Positions 54,962-62,244 of a DNA stretch of 64,000 nt are shown here, in pieces (within the stretch, counting starts at the first letter, position 1; each line of letters starts with the position of its first letter). Source of the stretch: Bacteroidales bacterium. GTDB lineage: Bacteria > Bacteroidota > Bacteroidia > Bacteroidales > UBA932. The notes beneath the pieces were generated by a model that saw nothing but the letters and a program-made list of their open reading frames with translations, ran no database searches and was not told the DNA's origin. The stretch lies in the NCBI GenBank assembly GCA_017395045.1, contig JAFPWG010000027.1, forward strand, positions 1-64,000, in the 5' to 3' direction. Position numbers and translations under genes: made by a program.

Positions 54962-57127
54962 TTAAATGTGTTTAGTCAGGATCAGGATATTCTTTCCATC
55001 CTTCCGCTCATAGCGGATCGAATCCATGATCGAGCGTACAAGATGGATGCCAAGGCCGCCGATGGCCCTTTCGGCCACTCCGGCGGAGATGTCCACCTCT
55101 TCCTTGGCGGTGGGGTCGAATTCCTTACCGCTGTCGGAAAGGATGAATACCAGCGTATTCCTGTCTGCGCGCGCCACGATCTCCACCACGCCGTCCGTCC
55201 CTTTCGGGTAGGCGTACAGGATGATGTTGGAGACGGCCTCTTCCAGGGCGAGGTTGAGGTTGTTCAGGAGCTCCGGCGAGATGTTCCTTTCCGCTGTGAC
55301 GGACCGGATGAAGCCGGGCAGCCGGGAAATCTGTGCGATGTCGTTGTGCAGGGTCAGGTGGCGGGGTACGGTCTCTTTTTCACCGCGATAGTGGATGAAT
55401 AGCATTGTCAGGTCATCGCTTTGGGGTGCTCCGTCCACAAAGACGGAAATATGCTGCTTGATGGTCTCCAGGTGTGCTACGGCCTCCTTCCTTCCATGGA
55501 GTGCAGCCCGCAAACGGTCTTCACCGAATTGTTCGTGGCGGGTGTTCTCCGCTTCCGTGAGTCCGTCGGTATAAAGAAGGAGGGCGTCGTCATATCGGAA
55601 AGGAATCTCCTGTTCCACGTAATCCATTCCCAGGATGATCCCGAGAGGCAAATTGGGCTCGACCTTCAGTTTGCGGATGTTGTCCGTCAGGAGGAGCGGC
55701 GGGTTGTGACCCGCGTTGCAAAAGCGCAGATACCCGTTCTTGAGGTCCAGTACGCCGCAGAAGAACGTGACGAACATATTGTTCTCGTTCATGGACGACA
55801 GGCTGTCGTTCATGGCACTGACAATAAGGCCGGGGCGGTCCTGCCGGGCCGCTACGTTCCGGAACGAGGTACGTGTCACGGCCATCACCAGCGAGGCCGG
55901 GATTCCCTTTCCGCTTACATCGCCGATGCAGAAGAACAGTTTGTCGTCCCGGATGAAGAAGTCGTACAGGTCGCCGCCCACTTCCTTGGCCGGGACGAGG
56001 GTCGCCGCCATGTCCAGGTCCGTCCTTTCGGGGAAGACGGTCGGAACCATGGACATCTGGATGTTGCTGGCAATCTGGAGTTCCCGCTGCATCCGCTCCC
56101 GCCGCTGGTCCAGTTCCTTGTATTTCGACTGGTTCTTGAAGAAGGACCGGAGGATCAGGATGAGCATGGCCAGTCCGAGGAGCTGGAACAGCTTCACCAG
56201 CAAGTCGATACGGCGGATCTGCCCAAAGATGTCGTCTTCGGGGATGACGATGCACATGGACCATCCCGTCCGCTCGACGGGACGGTAGTAGACGTAACTT
56301 TTCTCTCCCTGGAACACGAGAGCCATGTTCCCGGTTTCGCCGGCCAGCATGGCGCGGTTCAGCTCTATGAAGGATTTGTTGTCGCGGATCTGTTCCACCA
56401 CTTCGCCCACGGTCTTCTGCATGACCAGTTCCCGGTTCTTGCTCACCATGAACCGGCCGGTGCGGCTGATCATCAGGCTGTTGGCATTGGGATAGACCCG
56501 GATGTTCCCCACGAGGTCCGTAAGCCAGTCCAGGGAGATGTCGGCCGTAAGAACGGCGGCCGTGACCCCTTTTTCATCCTTGATGGGAATGGAAAAGGTA
56601 GTCATCAGCACTTCACCGCCACCCGTGTCCACATAGGGCTCGGACCAGTATCCTCCGTCCTTTTCGATCGGTTTCGTGAACCATTCCTTGGACGGGTAGT
56701 CGTACTCCGGGGTGGCAAGGGTGTGATAGATGAGGCTGCTGTCCTTGACGAAGACATAGGGGGCGAACAGCGGACGCTGCCGGTCGTACCCGGGGACCAG
56801 GGAGACGGTCGATCCCATGACGACGGGGTTGTCCATCACGATGCGGGCGCATACGCTCGCCAGGCTGTCCGGATAATCCAGGCACCAGCGTGCGATCCAG
56901 ACGCTGTTCCGGACAGCGGCTTCGGTCTGGTCGATGATGTCCATGATCTTGTTTTCGGTGGACTCGAGCTGGGTTTCGGCACGCAGGGACGCTTCTTCCC
57001 GGATTCCGCGCTTGGAATAGTAATACTGGACCAGGGAAGTAGCTTCCAGGGTGATGGCAGCCACCACCACGAGCATGATTCCGATCGTGGTGGCGGATAC
57101 TTTCCGGTTTCGGTGGCGGGTACTCAT
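54962..57127 (-). CDS. Membrane sensor with SpoIIE phosphatase and RsbW-like ATPase domains
   Basis: A 721-aa transmembrane signalling protein. Domains in order: TM1 (about 13-35), an extracytoplasmic Cache-type sensor (about 40-300; KDGGYWSEPYVDTGG, VTAAVLTADISLDWL), TM2 (about 305-325), a coiled linker (KELDQRRERMQRELQIASNIQ), the PP2C/SpoIIE phosphatase (about 370-570; EVGGDLYDFF, IGDVSGKGIPASL, SDDLTMLFI) and a C-terminal HATPase_c (about 590-720; NLALEEAVSNIILYAYP, LSDSGKEFDP, GGLGIHLV). It combines the RsbU-type phosphatase and the RsbW-type kinase in one chain. The STAS partner gene lies 4 bases downstream. Confidence 0.93.
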   Translation of the reverse strand: MSTRHRNRKVSATTIGIMLVVVAAITLEATSLVQYYYSKRGIREEASLRAETQLESTENKIMDIIDQTEAAVRNSVWIARWCLDYPDSLASVCARIVMDNPVVMGSTVSLVPGYDRQRPLFAPYVFVKDSSLIYHTLATPEYDYPSKEWFTKPIEKDGGYWSEPYVDTGGGEVLMTTFSIPIKDEKGVTAAVLTADISLDWLTDLVGNIRVYPNANSLMISRTGRFMVSKNRELVMQKTVGEVVEQIRDNKSFIELNRAMLAGETGNMALVFQGEKSYVYYRPVERTGWSMCIVIPEDDIFGQIRRIDLLVKLFQLLGLAMLILILRSFFKNQSKYKELDQRRERMQRELQIASNIQMSMVPTVFPERTDLDMAATLVPAKEVGGDLYDFFIRDDKLFFCIGDVSGKGIPASLVMAVTRTSFRNVAARQDRPGLIVSAMNDSLSSMNENNMFVTFFCGVLDLKNGYLRFCNAGHNPPLLLTDNIRKLKVEPNLPLGIILGMDYVEQEIPFRYDDALLLYTDGLTEAENTRHEQFGEDRLRAALHGRKEAVAHLETIKQHISVFVDGAPQSDDLTMLFIHYRGEKETVPRHLTLHNDIAQISRLPGFIRSVTAERNISPELLNNLNLALEEAVSNIILYAYPKGTDGVVEIVARADRNTLVFILSDSGKEFDPTAKEEVDISAGVAERAIGGLGIHLVRSIMDSIRYERKDGKNILILTKHI

Positions 57128-57954
57128 AGTACGGAACTTAAAGCGTTGCGGAATACGGGCATCGGCTCTCCCATGTCCCGTTCGATGATGAGGGTCTTGA
57201 GTCCGGCATAGGGACGGATCTGTTCATCGATGTCTTTGAGTGGCCGGTCTTCTCCGAAATAAGCCGGGACGAAGTGGCGCCAGAACTCGACCGCCAGCGG
57301 CTTGGGCATGTGGAAGGTCTCCTCTATGAAGGGCGCGGGGCTCAGGTTCGTGCACAGATAGACCATCCCGAGGTCGAACAGGTGGTTGCCCCAGCAGAAA
57401 TCGCCCAGGTCGATGAAATAGCGCTTGTCACCGGCAAAGATGGCGTTGCTGAACTGGAGGTCGCCGTGGATGGCCGTGTCTTCGTCAGGCGTGTCGGCGA
57501 TGAACCGGCCGATCCGGTCCTTTTCCGCCACCGTAAAGAAGGGATTCTCTTCCAGCAACCGGAAATAACGGTGTTTGACACTTTCGAATTGGCTCGTGTC
57601 CAAATGGGTCGCGTGAAGGTGGAGGCACATCTGGGCGAATTCCCGAGCATACCGGTCCACATTCTCCGGATGGTCACCGGTGGCGCGGGAATAGGAAACC
57701 TTGCCGGGAATCCTGCGGAAACGGATTCCGTAACGCCCATCCTCCGTCACGACGTATTCTCCGGGCTCCGGAGTGGGGATGCCCAGGTCATAGACCTTCC
57801 GGGCCAGCAGCATCTCGTCCAGCGGCTGCCGGACCTTGCCGGGGAAGTAGAGCTTGAGCATCACGGACGGGTCGGACTTGTGGTCGTAGCTCTCGCCGTT
57901 GGCACCGCCGCCGGAGAGAACATAATCATTGAGGGAGATTGGGAGGGCTTCCAT
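57124..57954 (-). CDS. Choline/aminoglycoside-kinase-like phosphotransferase
   Basis: A 276-aa protein of the APH/choline-kinase fold, resembling the small TIGR02172 family of putative choline kinases. The catalytic loop is IHGDLQFSNAIF (His and Asp of HxDxxxxN) and the metal-binding motif follows as FIDLGDFCWG. An N-terminal GGGANGESYDHKSDPS resembles the nucleotide-binding loop. The small molecule it phosphorylates is not known. It sits between the HD protein (1-base overlap) and the membrane sensor (4-base overlap), so it probably belongs to the same response. Confidence 0.78.
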   Translation of the reverse strand: MEALPISLNDYVLSGGGANGESYDHKSDPSVMLKLYFPGKVRQPLDEMLLARKVYDLGIPTPEPGEYVVTEDGRYGIRFRRIPGKVSYSRATGDHPENVDRYAREFAQMCLHLHATHLDTSQFESVKHRYFRLLEENPFFTVAEKDRIGRFIADTPDEDTAIHGDLQFSNAIFAGDKRYFIDLGDFCWGNHLFDLGMVYLCTNLSPAPFIEETFHMPKPLAVEFWRHFVPAYFGEDRPLKDIDEQIRPYAGLKTLIIERDMGEPMPVFRNALSSVL

Positions 57955-58529
57955 CAGGCAAAAACTTGGTCGATCAGCCGTTCGAATTCCTGGTAGGCGA
58001 AGGTATCGTCCAATTCACGAAGGGCTTCCGCCAGTCCGCGGTAATGCCATTCGTGCTCGCTGCGCTCCTTTACGTGGAACAGGTTCCAGAAGTCGTCGCC
58101 CTGGAGGGTATAGTCCCGGGCGATGGCCCGCATGTTGGACAGTTTGTCGCCGAGGGCCACCATCTTCGCTTCGCGGGAGGCGCGGGTCATCCGGTCTATG
58201 GCCGCCTGCTTGCGGCAGTGCCAGCTTTTTTCCTGCGGGACGCCTTCTTCGAATGTGTCGCTTTCCTCTGCGACGAGGGCGGCGATCCTGTCGCCGAATT
58301 CGGCCCGGATCTGCTCCACGGTCACTTCCGTGTCCTCCACGGTGTCGTGCAGGGCGGCGGCGGCCAGCAGTTCCTGGTCTGCCGTCATCGTGGCGACGAT
58401 CGATACGGCTTCCATCGGATGGACGATGTACGGGAATCCCTTGCCCCTGCGTTCCGTTCCCGCATGGGCGTGGACCGCGAAAATGAGGGCGCGGTCGAGC
58501 AGTTCGGTATTGAGCGGGGAATTCGCCAT
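57954..58529 (-). CDS. Small alarmone hydrolase-like HD-domain protein
   Basis: A 191-aa stand-alone HD phosphohydrolase of the RelA/SpoT hydrolase (MESH1/SAH) kind. The residues that hold the Mn2+ in Rel proteins line up: His37 (IVHPMEAV), His61-Asp62 (LHDTVEDT) and Asp128 with Asn132 (ALGDKLSNM), plus the Glu65-Asp66 pair. It should hydrolyse (p)ppGpp or a related alarmone, but NADPH has also been reported as a MESH1 substrate. The synthetase gene lies 2 bases upstream, so the two activities are encoded together. Confidence 0.9.
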   Translation of the reverse strand: MANSPLNTELLDRALIFAVHAHAGTERRGKGFPYIVHPMEAVSIVATMTADQELLAAAALHDTVEDTEVTVEQIRAEFGDRIAALVAEESDTFEEGVPQEKSWHCRKQAAIDRMTRASREAKMVALGDKLSNMRAIARDYTLQGDDFWNLFHVKERSEHEWHYRGLAEALRELDDTFAYQEFERLIDQVFA

Positions 58530-58531
58530 GG

Positions 58532-59635
58532 CTATTGGTTCATGAAAGGGAGGTCCTTGGTCTGCTCCAGCAGGAATTCCGCCATCGCTTCATTGCCTTC
58601 GGAAGGACCGTTCAAGGTGTCCAGCATTACTTTCAGGCCTGGCTTTCCGCCTCCGTTCCGGAGAATGTAGGCGGTGCAAAGGTCCTGCGGGGCCACGGAC
58701 GTGGACAGGATGTCCAGGTCCGTAAGGCCGATCTGGAAACAGGCGATTTGGTAGGCGGCCTCGGAGCAATCCTTGATGAGGGCGTCCACGTCGCCCAGCG
58801 TCTTGAATCCCATCGCCTTGAACAGCGGCAGGAAGGGGGTGAGGTCCACGGGCTGGACTTCCGCCTGGTTGATGGAGGCGATCCGCCTGGTGAGCGAGTC
58901 GAAGGGACCGATCGAGAGATAGCTCCGGAAGGAGTCACCGTCCAGGAGCACGTCGTCCAGGTTCCCGGACGCGACGAGGCTCTGGACCTGGCGGCGATAG
59001 TCGGCCAGGTCCTGGCGGATGCGGCTGAACTCGTCGTCCACCAGCTCCAGGATGCCCGCAAGGCGGCTCATGTTGCGGCGGTATTCCCGGGGAATCTCCA
59101 CACCGCTCTTGTAGCCCGTGTCGTGGTTCATGTTGGCCCAGGCGTGCTGGAGGACCGTCCGGATCTGCACCTCGAAGCGGATCCGGTTCAGTTCCGGATG
59201 CTCAGGGTCTGAATAGGCGGTCTCGGGAATCCGGCAGATATAGTGCAGGGAAAGGTATCCGAAACTGTCGATCTCGTGGGCTTTCCGCTTGTCGATGGAG
59301 TTCTCCCAGTCGATCTCGAACAGGCGCTCCAGGACGGAGGCGACTTTTTCCACGTCATCGACATAGAAGGTGATGACGCGCAGTCCCACGATATCCGTGA
59401 CGTCATAAATGTCCTTGTATTTGCCGCCTTTGAGCCGGAGCTTGCCGGACAGGGATTCCTCCGTCTTCACGCGATGCTCCACGGCGGCGACGATGAAACC
59501 CGCCTCGGCGAAGAAATCCTTCAGACTGCCTGGAATCGTATCCGCCATCTGCGAAAAAACCGGCAACAGACTGCGATACTGCGCAATCATGTCCTGCGAA
59601 TGAGGGTCGAGGTTTTGCGGCAAGGTCGGATTCAT
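58532..59635 (-). CDS. RelA/SpoT-domain alarmone synthetase
   Basis: A 367-aa nucleotide pyrophosphokinase lacking the HD and TGS/ACT domains of full-length Rel. The synthetase residues are intact: Arg55/Lys57 (HRVKTEESLSGKL), Asp81-x-x-Gly84-x-Arg86 (DIVGLRV), GYLSLHYI (127-134), and the catalytic EVQIRTVLQHAWANMNHD (Glu155). A C-terminal extension of about 180 residues has no recognised domain. It most likely makes (p)ppGpp from ATP and GDP/GTP. The start at MNPTLPQNL is 22 bases after its -7 element. It is the first gene of the operon. Confidence 0.9.
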   Translation of the reverse strand: MNPTLPQNLDPHSQDMIAQYRSLLPVFSQMADTIPGSLKDFFAEAGFIVAAVEHRVKTEESLSGKLRLKGGKYKDIYDVTDIVGLRVITFYVDDVEKVASVLERLFEIDWENSIDKRKAHEIDSFGYLSLHYICRIPETAYSDPEHPELNRIRFEVQIRTVLQHAWANMNHDTGYKSGVEIPREYRRNMSRLAGILELVDDEFSRIRQDLADYRRQVQSLVASGNLDDVLLDGDSFRSYLSIGPFDSLTRRIASINQAEVQPVDLTPFLPLFKAMGFKTLGDVDALIKDCSEAAYQIACFQIGLTDLDILSTSVAPQDLCTAYILRNGGGKPGLKVMLDTLNGPSEGNEAMAEFLLEQTKDLPFMNQ

Positions 59636-59657
59636 CGTCAACGTGCGTGTATTTCTG

Positions 59658-59665
59658 CAAATGTA
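59658..59665 (-). promoter_or_regulatory. -7 promoter element of the alarmone/partner-switch operon
   Basis: The minus strand reads TACATTTG, with a near-match -33 (TTTC) 19 bases upstream. It lies 22 bases before the synthetase ATG. Confidence 0.7.
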
Positions 59666-59677
59666 CGAAAAAATTCG

Positions 59678-59685
59678 TATCTTTG
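59678..59685 (+). promoter_or_regulatory. -7 promoter element of the patatin gene
   Basis: TATCTTTG, 30 bases before the patatin ATG. It faces away from the operon promoter 12 bases away. Confidence 0.7.
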
Positions 59686-59715
59686 AAATCCTGAAACGAG
59701 ACACTAACCCGATTG

Positions 59716-62238
59716 ATGATGAAAAGACTGATCGCCCTGTTTTTCCTGGCTGCGTCCTTATCCGTCGGAGCGTACGCCCAAATCCTTCCCAGTGCCAATC
59801 CGAAGGCCGATTCAATCGCCTTTGCAAAGGTCCGTGCCCGGATGGATTCCATCCGTCGGTACAGGCCTACGGTGGGGCTTGTCCTTGCCGGAGGCGGTGC
59901 CCGGGGCCTCGCGCACCTGGGTGTCATCAAGCTTATGGAGGAATTGGGAATCCCGGTGGACGTGGTTACGGGTACCAGCATGGGAGGTCTCGTGGGCGGC
60001 CTGTACGCCCTTGGCTACAAGCATGCGCAGCTGGATTCGATGGTCCGTGCCATCGAATGGCCGGTCATGATGTCGGACAATATCCCGGATGAGTATATCT
60101 CCTACGAACTCCAGAAATACCGCGAGAAGTTCATTCTCCGCATACCGCATCACTACGACGACGAGGACCTGGCCGACCGGATCAAGAATCAGCGGATCGT
60201 GGACAAGATGGCCGCCGAATCCAACAGCAGTTCAACCGACATGCTGAACGAGTCCATCTCCCGCATGGGCCTTGGTATGCCCGACGGCTTCCTGTACGGC
60301 CTGAATGTACGGAACATGCTCAGTTCCGTCAGCGTGGGCTATCAGGACAGCATCAGTTTCGCGGACCTGCCCATCCCTTATGCCTGCGTCGCGACGGACC
60401 TCTATGCCATGGCGCCCAAGTACTGGACCTCCGGAAACATCACCGACGCTCTCCGCTCCACGATGGCTATCCCGTTCTATTTCAGGGCGGTACGTCAAAA
60501 CGGAGAGGTGCTTCTGGACGGTGGTATGCGGAACAACTATCCTGTGGACATCGCCAAGGCCATGGGCGCGGACATCATCATCGGATCGGACATGGCCATC
60601 CACCGCGAGCTGAATGAGCTCAACACCCCGGCGGACTTCCTCATGCAGACGATCACCCTCCTGGCTTCTTCCGCCAACGGGCCAGCCCGCAAGATGCTGG
60701 ACCTCGGGGTCCATCATGAACTGAAAGGCTACACCATGCTCTCGTTCGACGACGCGAGTGTGGACGACATCATCGACCAGGGTTATCAGAACGCATTGAA
60801 AAGCAAGGATTTGTTCGAGTCCATCGCGAAGGCTGTCGCGAACAAGACCCTGCCCGACGTGTCCAGGCACGCTCCGGCGGTGAACCTTGCCCAGGGGAAG
60901 GTCCGGGTAAGCGAAATCCGCTTCGAAGGCATCGGTGAGCACGAAAAGGACCGTATCCATTACAAGGACGACATTCCTGCGGACGGCTTGTATGACAGGG
61001 CGATCGTGGAACGGCTCCTCAACGACATCTACGGGACGAACGCTTTCGAGTCCGTCACCTACCTGATGGAAGGCAACGAAGAACCCTACGTCCTGGTTTT
61101 CAAATGCCAGAAGGGCCAGACGAACGACTTTGCGATCGGACTTCGGGCCGACACGGACGAAACCGTGGCCATCGCCATCCACTACGGTCTGGGTACGCGC
61201 CGCCTCACCGGCATGCGGATGATGGCGGACCTTAAGCTGGGGACGAATCCCGGCTTCTCCGTGGACTGGGGCACAAAGTCCCGGATCGGTCTTCCCTCCT
61301 ACGGAATCATCGCCCGCGCCAACCTGATGAATGCGCTGCTCGGCTGGATGGGTGATACGGATTACAAGTTGTTCACGACCGCCGTGGACGGCTATCTGGA
61401 AGATACCCAGATGCGGCACGGGAATGTACGGGTAGGCCTTACGGCGGAAATGACTCCCTACCTGCATCTGCTGGGGAACAACCGGCTGAGCGTCGGCTGG
61501 GACTGGAAGAGTTATTGGCTTTCCGGTTTCATGAACATGAAGTACGATACCCTGGACGACAGCTATTTCCCTGACCGTGGGGTCCGGTTTGCCATGAACG
61601 GCCGGTATATGTTCCACGGAAGGAGCCTGAACCTGACACTGAATGATGTTTGGTATGACCTCGATGATACCCTGGACGGATCCCCGGAGGAGAACGCCCG
61701 GGTCGTCCGGACCCGGAGCGACGAGTCTGATGGTCCCGGCCCGGAGGTTCCGGACGAGTTTTTCGAACCCAAGCCCGTTCCTCTCTATGGCAGTTTCATG
61801 GCGAGCGCCCAGGCGGCCTTTACGATCGGAGAGAACTTCACCATCCTTCCCGTCGTCTATTTCGGGTGGAATTCCACATCTGACGTGTATATGCATCCCC
61901 AGCATGCGGTCGTCGTCGGAGGCTTTATGCCGGGACGTTATGCCGAAAGGCAGATTCCCTTCTTCGGGTTCCCAGCCGGATTCCGTTCCACAGCCAGTTT
62001 CACGCTCGTTCCCCAGCTGGACCTCAGATACCGTTTCCTTCGCAAGAATTACGTGACTGTCCGGGCCGGATCTTTCTATCGGGACGATACCTTGAAGAAT
62101 GTGTTTTCTTCCGGTTGGATCAATGCCTTCGGTGCAGAATTATCCCGTCAGTCGGTCGTCGGCCCGTTGCGGATGGCCGTCCAGTGGTGCAGTATAACCG
62201 GCCTCACAGCCTACTTCTCCGTCGGTTTCGACTTTTAA
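59716..62238 (+). CDS. Patatin-like phospholipase with POTRA and outer-membrane barrel
   Basis: An 840-aa protein resembling type Vd (PlpD-like) patatin autotransporters. Signal peptide about 1-21; patatin domain (about 50-330) with oxyanion loop GGGARG (59-64), nucleophile Ser88 in GTSMGG and Asp268 in DGG; a POTRA-like segment (about 395-470; KVRVSEIRFEGIGEHEKDRI); then a 16-strand-type barrel region (about 480-840) that ends in YFSVGFDF. The dyad is intact, so it should cleave phospholipid acyl chains, perhaps at the cell surface. TTG 59713 precedes two ATG candidates (59716 and 59719); either gives the signal peptide. Confidence 0.9.
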   Translation: MMKRLIALFFLAASLSVGAYAQILPSANPKADSIAFAKVRARMDSIRRYRPTVGLVLAGGGARGLAHLGVIKLMEELGIPVDVVTGTSMGGLVGGLYALGYKHAQLDSMVRAIEWPVMMSDNIPDEYISYELQKYREKFILRIPHHYDDEDLADRIKNQRIVDKMAAESNSSSTDMLNESISRMGLGMPDGFLYGLNVRNMLSSVSVGYQDSISFADLPIPYACVATDLYAMAPKYWTSGNITDALRSTMAIPFYFRAVRQNGEVLLDGGMRNNYPVDIAKAMGADIIIGSDMAIHRELNELNTPADFLMQTITLLASSANGPARKMLDLGVHHELKGYTMLSFDDASVDDIIDQGYQNALKSKDLFESIAKAVANKTLPDVSRHAPAVNLAQGKVRVSEIRFEGIGEHEKDRIHYKDDIPADGLYDRAIVERLLNDIYGTNAFESVTYLMEGNEEPYVLVFKCQKGQTNDFAIGLRADTDETVAIAIHYGLGTRRLTGMRMMADLKLGTNPGFSVDWGTKSRIGLPSYGIIARANLMNALLGWMGDTDYKLFTTAVDGYLEDTQMRHGNVRVGLTAEMTPYLHLLGNNRLSVGWDWKSYWLSGFMNMKYDTLDDSYFPDRGVRFAMNGRYMFHGRSLNLTLNDVWYDLDDTLDGSPEENARVVRTRSDESDGPGPEVPDEFFEPKPVPLYGSFMASAQAAFTIGENFTILPVVYFGWNSTSDVYMHPQHAVVVGGFMPGRYAERQIPFFGFPAGFRSTASFTLVPQLDLRYRFLRKNYVTVRAGSFYRDDTLKNVFSSGWINAFGAELSRQSVVGPLRMAVQWCSITGLTAYFSVGFDF

Positions 62239-62244
62239 GGACTT

